This document shows positions 1-5,744 of a DNA stretch of 5,793 nucleotides, piece after piece (position 1 is the stretch's first letter; each line of letters begins with the position of its first letter). The position numbers and the translations under genes are program-made. The DNA is from Ruminiclostridium sp. (lineage in GTDB: Bacteria > Bacillota > Clostridia > DSM-8532), in contig DOHN01000086.1 of the NCBI GenBank assembly GCA_003535195.1, positions 1 to 5,793 on the forward strand. Direction: 5' to 3'. Below the pieces are notes generated by a model, which was not told the origin of the DNA, made no database searches, and was given only the letters and a program-made list of their open reading frames with translations.

Positions 1-5
1 AGGAG
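1..5 (+). promoter_or_regulatory. Ribosome binding site of the cyclophilin gene
   Basis: AGGAG lies 10 nt before the ATG at 16 and supports that start rather than the internal ATG at 61 (Met16), which has no purine-rich site before it. The spacing is slightly long. The window opens at this site, so the promoter and any upstream operon partners are not visible. Confidence 0.7.
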
Positions 6-15
6 TTAAAATAAG

Positions 16-600
16 ATGTATCAATTATCAGAACCTAAAAAAGGCGAGTCCGTGGCTATTATGAAAACCAGCATGGGGAATCTTTCCATTCGCCTGTTTC
101 CGGATGACGCGCCAAGAACAGTGGAAAATTTTATTGTCCATGCCAAAAACGGCTATTATAATAACTTGAAATTCCACCGGCTCATTAACGATTTCATGAT
201 TCAGGGCGGCGATCCCAAAGGCAATGGAACAGGCGGCCAGAGCATTTGGGAAGCACCCTTCAAAGATGAGTTCAGCCCCCGCTTATATAATCTCCGGGGT
301 GCGCTGAGTATGGCCAATTCAGGGCCCAATACCAATGGCAGCCAGTTTTTTATCGTTCAGAAAAAGAGTATCAATGAAAGAGAAATTCAATATCTGAAGG
401 CTCTCCGATATCTTGACGAGGTGATAGAAGCTTATGAAAATAACGGCGGGGCCATGTGGCTTGATAATAAGCACTCGGTATTCGGGCAGGTTTTTGAGGG
501 CCTGGACATATTGGATAAGATTGCAGAGGCGCCGACGGATGACAGGGACAGACCATTGGAAGATGTGTTGATCCTGGGTATTGAAATCACAAAGTGGTAG
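16..600 (+). CDS. Cyclophilin-type peptidyl-prolyl cis-trans isomerase
   Basis: This is a 194-residue cyclophilin that catalyses cis-trans isomerisation of peptide bonds before proline, helping protein folding. It has no signal peptide or membrane segment, so it should act in the cytoplasm. The domain covers about residues 13-193. Visible signatures are FHRLI with the catalytic Arg55 (residues 53-57), F-M-I-Q-G-G-D (60-66), the MAN-x-GPNTNGSQFFI block (99-113) with Gln110 and Phe112, and a WLDNKHSVFG block (148-157) matching human CypA Trp121-His126. Trp148 therefore occupies the position that confers cyclosporin binding in eukaryotic cyclophilins. Compared with CypA, about 28 extra residues, charged and probably helical, lie between the QFFI strand and Trp148, which explains a length greater than the roughly 145 residues of minimal bacterial PpiB proteins. 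The downstream DUF218 gene starts 17 nt after the stop, so the two are likely co-transcribed. The family assignment is secure; the client proteins are unknown. Confidence 0.96.
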   Translation: MYQLSEPKKGESVAIMKTSMGNLSIRLFPDDAPRTVENFIVHAKNGYYNNLKFHRLINDFMIQGGDPKGNGTGGQSIWEAPFKDEFSPRLYNLRGALSMANSGPNTNGSQFFIVQKKSINEREIQYLKALRYLDEVIEAYENNGGAMWLDNKHSVFGQVFEGLDILDKIAEAPTDDRDRPLEDVLILGIEITKW

Positions 601-603
601 TCT

Positions 604-610
604 GGGGAGG
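604..610 (+). promoter_or_regulatory. Ribosome binding site deciding the start of the DUF218 gene
   Basis: GGGGAGG sits 7 nt before the ATG at 618. The in-frame ATG at 594 would overlap the end of the cyclophilin gene and place this strong site inside the coding region, so 618 is the better start. Confidence 0.8.
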
Positions 611-617
611 ACAAAAC

Positions 618-1406
618 ATGTCAAAGAAAGCGATCGCCAAGAATATTGCAGCCGTTCTGCTCATTGTCCTGGGGCTGGCTTTATGCTTGAATACGCTTTT
701 GGCCCATCAATATTCATCGGACTGGAATTTCGGTGTGGTTCTGCCCGCTGTGATGGGGTTGGGCTGCTTTTTATATGCATTAAAATTGTTGATCGTAAAA
801 AGGCATCTTATCCGGAATAAACGGTTAAGGACGGCCATTATCGTTGCTTTTATCCTGTGCCTGCTCTTTTTTATATCGGTGGAGGCCTTTATTATCATGG
901 ATCCCCTAATACACCGTTCCGAGCTTGCAGGCCGGGTGGATTACCTGGTGGTTTTAGGATGCGGCATCTGGCCTGATGGCAGGCCGACCCATTCTCTTGT
1001 GTTCCGTTTGGATAAGGCCATTGAATATTACGAGGAAAATCCGCATATAACCCTTATCGTTTCGGGAGGAAAGGGACCCAATGAACCTTTTTCCGAAGCG
1101 CTGGCCATGGAGGACTATCTGCAGGCCCATGGCATCCCGGGGGATAAAATTATAAAAGAAGACCGGTCTACAAGTACAAAGGAAAATTTTGAGTTTTCGA
1201 GGAAGCTGATGAACGAGCCTTCCCATGAACGGGTGAAAATTGTTTTCGTAACCAATGATTTTCATATACTGCGTTCCAGGATTCTGGCCAGGCGATTTGG
1301 TTTTGAGGCCCATGCCATCTCTGCGCCAACCCCTGCCGTGATTACATTCAACAGCTATTTGCGAGAATTCTTTGCCTTTGTCAAATCCATGCTGGTAGAC
1401 TATTGA
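618..1406 (+). CDS. Membrane-anchored YdcF/SanA-like DUF218 protein
   Basis: This is a 262-residue protein of the DUF218 (YdcF/SanA/ElyC) family. Three hydrophobic segments at about residues 8-30, 37-60 and 72-94 precede the DUF218 domain (about 107-250). The strongly basic loop 61-71 (K-R-H-L-I-R-N-K-R-L-R) between the second and third segments should be cytoplasmic, which places the C-terminal domain outside the membrane. Family motifs are VVLGCG (111-116) followed by DGRPT (120-124), SGGKG (149-153), the acidic E-D-x-S-T-S-T-K-E-N-F stretch (181-191) and VTNDFHILRS (211-220). These line the putative active site in the family. Related proteins are linked to cell-envelope integrity, vancomycin sensitivity or lipid-carrier metabolism in Enterobacteria, but the reaction is not established, so only a role in the envelope can be suggested. 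It follows the cyclophilin gene by 17 nt and ends 2 nt from the convergent DUF4364 gene. Confidence 0.88.
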   Translation: MSKKAIAKNIAAVLLIVLGLALCLNTLLAHQYSSDWNFGVVLPAVMGLGCFLYALKLLIVKRHLIRNKRLRTAIIVAFILCLLFFISVEAFIIMDPLIHRSELAGRVDYLVVLGCGIWPDGRPTHSLVFRLDKAIEYYEENPHITLIVSGGKGPNEPFSEALAMEDYLQAHGIPGDKIIKEDRSTSTKENFEFSRKLMNEPSHERVKIVFVTNDFHILRSRILARRFGFEAHAISAPTPAVITFNSYLREFFAFVKSMLVDY

Positions 1407-1408
1407 GG

Positions 1409-1975
1409 TCAGGACTGTTCAGACTGTTCATTACCCGAGTTGTCTTTATCCTTGCCTAAGAGAACGCCGATGACTTCCGGATAGACTTCTTTGGCGTGGG
1501 CTTTCCAGTTCTTGCAGATGGAGCGGGCATCGTCTCTGGAACCCACCGAAAGACGAATGTCTATAAGGGGATTGAAATCCTCAACGATGCGGCATTTTAC
1601 CTGATATTCATGTTCGTTTTCCAGGGTGTATTCCGCAACGACAGAGGCTTCCAGGCGCATAGCGTGACGTATGGTTTCAATGTTTTCATCCAGTCTTTTC
1701 CGGATGCCTAATGGCACAAGATTGACGAACATATCCAGCATTTTCAGCCCTTCGTCGGAAATGCTGTAATAATCGATATTATCCTTGGTTTCTGTGAGGA
1801 TCAGACGATCCTGCTGCATTTCGCTGATACTTTGTTGAAGAAGGAAATAGTTCATAAACCGGTTTTCCAGCATAATACGGGTTAACTGCATATTGCTGAC
1901 GGGAATCTTGACCCGGTTGAAAAAAAATAAGAGCAGAACTTTATTTTCTGCTTTTTCGTGGCTTTCTAAATCCAT
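1409..1975 (-). CDS. DUF4364 family winged-helix protein, probable regulator
   Basis: This 188-residue protein matches the DUF4364 family of Clostridia. The first 85 residues or so look like a winged-helix DNA-binding domain: helices around 8-20, 25-36 and a recognition-type helix around 40-56, then a hairpin wing including LILTETKDNIDYYSISDEG (58-76). Residues 105-175 form an alternating alpha/beta C-terminal domain that could serve for dimerisation or ligand sensing. The tail (176-188) is polar and probably disordered, and ends in a duplicated Glu-Gln-Ser. The start is supported by AAAGGAG at 1984-1990 on the minus strand, 8 nt before the ATG. It is transcribed alone from a promoter in the adjacent gap. 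A DNA-binding role is inferred from the fold; no target is known. Its promoter contains a palindrome, so autoregulation is possible. Confidence 0.85.
   Translation of the reverse strand: MDLESHEKAENKVLLLFFFNRVKIPVSNMQLTRIMLENRFMNYFLLQQSISEMQQDRLILTETKDNIDYYSISDEGLKMLDMFVNLVPLGIRKRLDENIETIRHAMRLEASVVAEYTLENEHEYQVKCRIVEDFNPLIDIRLSVGSRDDARSICKNWKAHAKEVYPEVIGVLLGKDKDNSGNEQSEQS
1413..1430 (-). repeat. Tandem 9-bp duplication at the 3' end of the DUF4364 gene
   Basis: GACTGTTCA occurs twice head to tail (1413-1421 and 1422-1430, + strand). On the coding strand it gives Glu-Gln-Ser twice just before the stop. It is in frame and looks like a simple slippage duplication in a disordered tail. Confidence 0.85.
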
Positions 1976-2016
1976 TGTTCAGGCTCCTTTATCCTTTCCT
2001 AAAAATGTATAGAAAT

Positions 2017-2045
2017 AGTATACTATAAATTGACTTTAATATGAA
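2017..2045 (-). promoter_or_regulatory. Probable sigma-A promoter of the DUF4364 gene
   Basis: Read on the minus strand, TATACT (2017-2022) is a good -10 and TTCATA (2040-2045) is a fair -35 (4 of 6 consensus bases) with a 17-nt spacer. Transcription would start near 2010, giving a leader of about 35 nt before the ATG. The -10 lies within the perfect 12-bp palindrome ATAGTATACTAT (2015-2026), which could be an operator or could simply reflect AT-rich promoter composition. Confidence 0.5.
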
Positions 2046-2071
2046 CTATAACATGACGGCCGGGGCGGAGC

Positions 2072-2108
2072 TACCGAGTAAAATCCATGATGGATTTTCT
2101 CGAGGGTA
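2072..2108. repeat. Imperfect inverted repeat (strong hairpin)
   Basis: AAAATCCAT (2080-2088) and ATGGATTTT (2090-2098) are perfect inverted copies around G2089. In RNA this gives about 8 bp with a 3-nt loop. CGAG (2075-2078) pairs with CTCG (2099-2102) beyond a bulged T2079, and TAC (2072-2074) can pair with GTA (2106-2108). No T-run follows on either strand, so it is not a standard intrinsic terminator. It lies between the two divergent promoters. A dispersed repeat, a protein-binding site or the remnant of a small mobile element are all possible. Confidence 0.75.
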
Positions 2109-2172
2109 CACTTTAATTCACTCTACAGGCACCATGATCGATGTTCCAGTTTGAAGTTTGTATTCTTTCCTA

Positions 2173-2202
2173 TTGCTTATGGTAAATGCAATGAAGTATA
2201 AT
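2173..2202 (+). promoter_or_regulatory. Probable sigma-A promoter of the icd operon
   Basis: A perfect TATAAT -10 (2197-2202) follows TTGCTT (2173-2178) as a partial -35 (TTG conserved) with an 18-nt spacer. Transcription would begin near 2209, leaving a leader of roughly 185 nt before icd. No better promoter was seen nearer to the gene, but start mapping is absent. Confidence 0.55.
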
Positions 2203-2208
2203 CATTTG

Positions 2209-2394
2209 ATAAAAGTTTAAACTGAGCATAGACGGCGGATTTTATGGGCTGTAAAAAAAGCGCTGGGGTGCCTGTCGGCCTTTTATCAGGCCGGTTATTA
2301 TGGTATATTAATGGAGTTACTGAATTCCAATGAACGGATAATTTAAGGCCGCCCCAGAGCCTGGAGCTGCCTTAGGATAGCTGGAGGAAGGAAA
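2209..2394 (+). promoter_or_regulatory. icd: Long, potentially structured 5' leader of icd
   Basis: The leader can form a closing helix of 8 bp, CTGGGGTG (2263-2270) with CGCCCCAG (2350-2357, one G-U pair). It encloses a 7-bp hairpin GTCGGCC/GGCCGGT (2274-2280 with 2289-2295, two G-U pairs) and a weaker hairpin TGGAG/TTCCA (2312-2316 with 2325-2329). Competing pairings exist: GACGGC (2231-2236) with GCCTGTC (2270-2276, one bulge), and CCAG (2354-2357) with CTGG (2361-2364). Such exclusive folds would suit a regulatory leader, but the helices are short and could be chance. The ribosome binding site GGAGG (2383-2387) is not obviously sequestered. It matches no riboswitch class that I recognise. 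Confidence 0.35.
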
Positions 2395-3603
2395 ATGGCT
2401 AAAATCTTGATGAAAACACCCCTTGTCGAAATGGATGGGGATGAAATGACACGGATCATTTGGAAGTGGATTAAAGAGATTCTGATTGAACCCTATGTAG
2501 ACTTAAAGACGGAATACTACGATTTGGGTCTCGAAAACAGGGACAGGACCAATGATCAGGTCACTGTGGACGCTGCAGAAGCCACCAAAAAATACGGTGT
2601 TGCGGTTAAATGCGCCACAATCACTCCCAATGCGGCACGGGTAAAGGAATACAATCTTAAGGAAATGTGGAAAAGTCCGAATGGAACCATTCGCTCCATT
2701 TTAGATGGGACGGTTTTCAGGGAGCCTGTTTTGGTCAAGGGCATCAATCCCTTTGTAAGGACCTGGAAGAAACCTATTTCCATTGCACGTCATGCATACG
2801 GTGATATTTATAAAAATACGGAAATGAAGATTTCCGGCCCGGGCAAAGCAGAAATTGTTTTTACCGACAGCAAGGGTGCCGAAACCCGACGGCCTATTCA
2901 TACCTTTGACGGTGACGGCATTATCATGGGCATGCACAATACGAAAAAGTCTATTGAGAGCTTTGCAAGAGCATGCTTTAGCTATGCGCTGGACAAGAAG
3001 ATGGATCTCTGGTTTGCCACCAAGGACACTATTTCTAAAATTTATGACCATAGCTTTAAGGATATTTTTCAGGAAATTTATGAAGCTGAATACAATGGCA
3101 GGTTTAAATCAGCGGGCATTGAATATTTCTATACCCTGATAGATGATGCCGTCGCACGGGTAATGCGCTCGGAAGGCGGGTTTGTCTGGGCATGCAAAAA
3201 TTATGACGGCGATGTCATGTCAGATATGGTGGCATCTGCTTTCGGCAGCCTGGCTATGATGACATCGGTGCTGGTATCGCCCCAGGGCTTCTATGAATAT
3301 GAGGCTGCCCACGGTACGGTTCAGCGTCATTATTATCAGCATCTAGAGGGAAGAGAAACCTCCACCAATTCCATAGCCACCGTTTTTGCATGGACCGGAG
3401 CTCTCCGCAAGAGAGGCGAGCTGGATCATCTTCCCAAGCTGGCTTCTTTTGCAGATAAACTTGAGAAGGCATCCCGCGATACCATTGAACAGGGAATTAT
3501 GACAAAGGATCTGTCGATTCTTTCTGAATTGGGGAATAAAAAGACAGTAAACACAAAAGATTTTTTGTCAGAGATTCAGGTTCGCCTGAATGCATTTCTG
3601 TAA
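2395..3603 (+). CDS. icd: NADP-dependent isocitrate dehydrogenase, eukaryotic (homodimeric) type
   Basis: This 402-residue enzyme converts isocitrate and NADP+ to 2-oxoglutarate, CO2 and NADPH in the cytoplasm. It follows the human IDH1/IDH2 type almost from end to end and is unlike the E. coli Icd type. Substrate-site residues are present: Thr77, the KSPNGTIR loop with Ser94 and Arg100 (93-100), Arg109, Arg132 in ARHAYGD (131-137; the position of the IDH1 Arg132 hotspot) and Tyr139. Lys210 and the metal-binding Asp250, Asp273 and Asp277 (NYDGDVMSD, 269-277) are also there. HGTVQRHY (306-313) is the NADP 2'-phosphate loop, with Arg311 and His312. Length and termini are normal for the family, with no break. 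GGAGG lies 7 nt before the ATG. In an anaerobe it probably serves glutamate synthesis and NADPH supply; no aconitase or citrate synthase gene is in the window. It is the first gene of the likely operon, 20 nt before the first RCK gene. Confidence 0.97.
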   Translation: MAKILMKTPLVEMDGDEMTRIIWKWIKEILIEPYVDLKTEYYDLGLENRDRTNDQVTVDAAEATKKYGVAVKCATITPNAARVKEYNLKEMWKSPNGTIRSILDGTVFREPVLVKGINPFVRTWKKPISIARHAYGDIYKNTEMKISGPGKAEIVFTDSKGAETRRPIHTFDGDGIIMGMHNTKKSIESFARACFSYALDKKMDLWFATKDTISKIYDHSFKDIFQEIYEAEYNGRFKSAGIEYFYTLIDDAVARVMRSEGGFVWACKNYDGDVMSDMVASAFGSLAMMTSVLVSPQGFYEYEAAHGTVQRHYYQHLEGRETSTNSIATVFAWTGALRKRGELDHLPKLASFADKLEKASRDTIEQGIMTKDLSILSELGNKKTVNTKDFLSEIQVRLNAFL

Positions 3604-3623
3604 ACGAATAAAGAGGTGTTTTT

Positions 3624-4235
3624 ATGTATATTATTATTGCCGGATGCGGCAAGGTTGGTTCAGGGCTTGCCAATAAGCTCTCCAGAGATGGCCATGATGT
3701 GGCGATCATAGATTTTGACGAAGAGTCCTTCAAATATATTGACGAAGATTTTACAGGACTGAAAATTGTAGGCGTTCCTTTTGATGAAGATGTTCTGAAA
3801 GAAGCGGGCATTGATAAGGCTGATGCCATCGCTGCCGTCACGCCTGAGGATAATGACAATATCATGGTTTGTCAGATTGCTAAAGAGCTATACGGTGTGC
3901 CCAATGTCCTGGCAAGGATTTATAATCCGCTGCGTGAACAGGTGTTTCATCAGTTTGGGCTGGATTCTATCTGTCCTACCAATATCAGTGTGGACATGAT
4001 CAGTTCCATTCTGATCGGAGAAACGCGGAGCCCGAGTTGTACTATCGGCAGCAATACGGTGTCATTCAGCATTGTAAAGCCGGAAAAATCCGTGGGGCTT
4101 AAAGTTCGGGATATTCGGCCGATCCGGAAGGAATTTGTTTTTGGCGTGATCAAGCACGGAGATTTTACCTTTGCTTTCCCCGATACGGTTATTGAAAAAG
4201 ATGATATGCTTGTGCTGTCACAAAAGATTGATTAA
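3624..4235 (+). CDS. TrkA/KtrA family potassium transport regulator (RCK protein 1)
   Basis: This 203-residue soluble protein has an RCK_N (TrkA_N) Rossmann domain at about 1-120 and an RCK_C (TrkA_C) domain at about 137-203. The nucleotide-binding loop is GCGKVG (7-12), with Asp30 at the end of the second strand where the family holds the adenosine ribose. AAVTPEDND (70-78) is the usual AVT-x-x-D region. Family members form cytoplasmic rings on TrkH or KtrB channel subunits and gate K+ uptake in response to bound ATP/ADP or NAD(H). The length equals one KtrA unit or half of E. coli TrkA. The G-D-G motif usual after the third strand is replaced by GVP (50-52). AGAGGTG lies 6 nt before the ATG. 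It starts 20 nt after icd, and a second RCK gene follows after 32 nt. No channel subunit is encoded here, and the symbol is left open because TrkA and KtrA cannot be separated by sequence alone. Confidence 0.92.
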   Translation: MYIIIAGCGKVGSGLANKLSRDGHDVAIIDFDEESFKYIDEDFTGLKIVGVPFDEDVLKEAGIDKADAIAAVTPEDNDNIMVCQIAKELYGVPNVLARIYNPLREQVFHQFGLDSICPTNISVDMISSILIGETRSPSCTIGSNTVSFSIVKPEKSVGLKVRDIRPIRKEFVFGVIKHGDFTFAFPDTVIEKDDMLVLSQKID

Positions 4236-4267
4236 AAAGCTTGTACATTTTTTAGGAGGCAGTTTTT

Positions 4268-4921
4268 ATGAAGATTGTCATTGTTGGCGGGGGTAAATTG
4301 GGTTATTACCTTGTTAAAACCCTGCAACCATTTAAGCACAAAATTAAGATTATTGAAAAGTCTGTGGAATACAGCAAAAAAATTGCCGCAGAATTGGATG
4401 CAGAGGTGATTAATGGAGACGGCACCGATATCAGTCTCCTTTCAAAGATGGGGGTGGATCAGGCAGACGTGTTTATCGCCGTGACGGGAAAGGACCAGGA
4501 CAATCTCGTTGCCTGCCAGCTCGCCAAGCGGAATTTTAATATTGAACGCACCATTGCCAGGGTTAATAATCCAAAGAATATCTCGGTACTGAAAAAGCTC
4601 GGGGTTGACAACGTAGTATCCAGTACCTCCATTATTGCAGAAATGATTGAACAGGAAATAGATTATACAGGCGTTAGAACGCTTATAAAACTAAAGGAAG
4701 GGAAATTGGTTCTGACTGAAATTATGGTCTCCAGGAAATCCCGCGCTTGCAATAAGAAACTTAGGGATGTGAATCTGCCGCCTGAAGTGGTGGTCATGTC
4801 CGTTATCCGGGGTGAAGAGACCTATGTGCCCAACGGGCATACCGTGATTCGGGAAAAGGATACTATATTTGTCATATGCAAGCAGGAAGACCAGCAAAAA
4901 GTAATAGATTATTTCAGTTAA
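4268..4921 (+). CDS. TrkA/KtrA family potassium transport regulator (RCK protein 2)
   Basis: This 217-residue protein has the same layout as its upstream neighbour: RCK_N at about 1-120 with GGGKLG (7-12), Glu30 at the end of strand two, GDGTD (50-54) and AVTGKDQDN (71-79), then RCK_C at about 135-217 with NLPPEVVV (169-176) and a terminal IFVICK strand (200-205). From remembered sequence, it resembles the C-terminal half of E. coli TrkA (IER after strand two and LPP in the RCK_C domain), whereas protein 1 with Asp30 is closer to the N-terminal half. The two may therefore assemble as a split TrkA; this is inference. AGGAGG lies 8 nt before the ATG. The preceding 32-nt gap has an A-run and a T-run but no GC-rich stem, so no terminator. 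Partner channel TrkH or KtrB must lie elsewhere. Confidence 0.93.
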   Translation: MKIVIVGGGKLGYYLVKTLQPFKHKIKIIEKSVEYSKKIAAELDAEVINGDGTDISLLSKMGVDQADVFIAVTGKDQDNLVACQLAKRNFNIERTIARVNNPKNISVLKKLGVDNVVSSTSIIAEMIEQEIDYTGVRTLIKLKEGKLVLTEIMVSRKSRACNKKLRDVNLPPEVVVMSVIRGEETYVPNGHTVIREKDTIFVICKQEDQQKVIDYFS

Positions 4922-4940
4922 TACCTGTGGGATTTATTTT

Positions 4941-5744
4941 ATGAACTACAATGGAATGGCGCTATTTTGTGATCTGGACGGAACTCTTCTTGATGACCAA
5001 CGGACTTTGTCAAAAGAAAATATCAAAGCTCTTTCCTATTTTGTGAAAAATGGAGGACATTTTGGAGTGGCTACAGGCCGCGCCGAGCAAACCATTCGGC
5101 TGAAACTTCCGGAATTGCCCATCAATACGCCCTCCATCTTTTATAACGGGGCGCTGGTTTATGATATACAAAAGCAGGAAGAAGTATTCAGCTGTTTTTT
5201 ACCTGAAGGCTTAGAACCGATCTTTCAGGGTATTCTTGACCGGTACCCCGGCTGTGGTGTGGAAGTGAGCGCCGTTGGCCGGGTCTGTGTCCTCCGCTAT
5301 AACAATATTATAGATTTCCAGCTCTGGAGAGAGGGCATTTCAAGCGTTAAAGCCAATTGGAGTGAGATACCTGAAAATTGGTACAAGATTCTGGTTTGTG
5401 ATACCCATGAGGAACTGAAGAAGATAAAGGCAGAGCTTGACGCGCTCAATAGAACCGACATTGAGGTCATGTTCTCCGAGAGCGAGGTTGTGGATGTTGT
5501 TGTGAAGGGTGCCTCCAAGGGAAAAGCCCTGCTGCACCAAAAAGCTTCCAATAAAGACAAATGGCGGATGGTATTTGCTGCCGGCGATAATGATAACGAT
5601 CTGGCAATGATTGAGGCTGCGGATATTGGAATTGCAGTGGCCAATGCGCGGCCTTCGGTAAAGAAAGCCGCCAGCCATGAAGTTGCCGACCATAATACAC
5701 CCTGTGTTCCCCAGATATTAAAAATCATGGATACATATTTATAA
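4941..5744 (+). CDS. Cof-type HAD-IIB family hydrolase
   Basis: This 267-residue haloacid dehalogenase-fold phosphatase is typical in length for the Cof/YidA group. Motif I is DLDGTLLDD (11-19), with Asp11 as nucleophile and Asp13 as general acid. Motif II is ATGR (44-47) with Thr45. The C2-type cap lies between about 80 and 185. Motif III is the lysine in GASKGKAL (190-197), most likely Lys193. Motif IV is GDNDNDLAMI (215-224), with Asp216 and Asp220 binding Mg2+, followed by the usual IGIAVANA (229-236). Related enzymes hydrolyse sugar phosphates, FMN, PLP or similar small phosphates; the substrate here cannot be told. It starts 19 nt after the second RCK gene with only a weak GTGGGA-like site, so translation may partly depend on coupling. 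The alternative Met6 (4956) has no better site. It is probably the last gene of the operon, or the operon runs past the window. Confidence 0.94.
   Translation: MNYNGMALFCDLDGTLLDDQRTLSKENIKALSYFVKNGGHFGVATGRAEQTIRLKLPELPINTPSIFYNGALVYDIQKQEEVFSCFLPEGLEPIFQGILDRYPGCGVEVSAVGRVCVLRYNNIIDFQLWREGISSVKANWSEIPENWYKILVCDTHEELKKIKAELDALNRTDIEVMFSESEVVDVVVKGASKGKALLHQKASNKDKWRMVFAAGDNDNDLAMIEAADIGIAVANARPSVKKAASHEVADHNTPCVPQILKIMDTYL

Larger units (their letters stand above)
1976..2394. other. Intergenic region between the divergent DUF4364 and icd genes
   Basis: This 419-nt gap separates divergent genes. From left to right it holds the DUF4364 ribosome binding site and probable promoter (to 2045), a GC-rich stretch (2054-2070), an imperfect hairpin (2072-2108), a region with no recognisable signal (2109-2170), the probable icd promoter (2173-2202) and a structured leader (from about 2209). 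The only open frame with an ATG that I checked in detail (2041-2154, 37 codons) has no ribosome binding site and contains the hairpin, so it is not called as a gene. No tRNA or known riboswitch consensus was recognised. Confidence 0.8.

Noticed and set aside
594..617. Earlier in-frame start of the DUF218 protein at 594
   Set aside because: It would overlap the cyclophilin stop and bury the GGGGAGG site that fits the ATG at 618.
954..1313. 119-codon minus-strand frame inside the DUF218 gene
   Set aside because: It is antisense to conserved DUF218 motifs and has no domain of its own.
1496..1711. 71-codon + strand frame inside the DUF4364 gene
   Set aside because: It has no ribosome binding site and lies opposite a well-supported coding sequence.
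2030..2052. + strand promoter TTGACT/TATAAC
   Set aside because: The spacer is only 11 nt; at 17 nt no -10 is found.
2274..2304. Intrinsic terminator at the GTCGGCC/GGCCGGT hairpin
   Set aside because: The stem is short and followed by TATTATGG rather than a T-run. It may matter as part of the leader fold, but not as a clear terminator.
2262..2360. Thiamine pyrophosphate riboswitch, suggested by GGGGTGCC followed by a hairpin and GGATAAT
   Set aside because: The invariant CTGAGA element and the CCTGATCTGGATAATGCC-type core are absent, and icd is not a thiamine gene.
4236..4267. Terminator between the two RCK genes (A-run and T-run)
   Set aside because: The inverted repeat is only A/T pairs around AGCTTGTACA and has no GC-rich stem.
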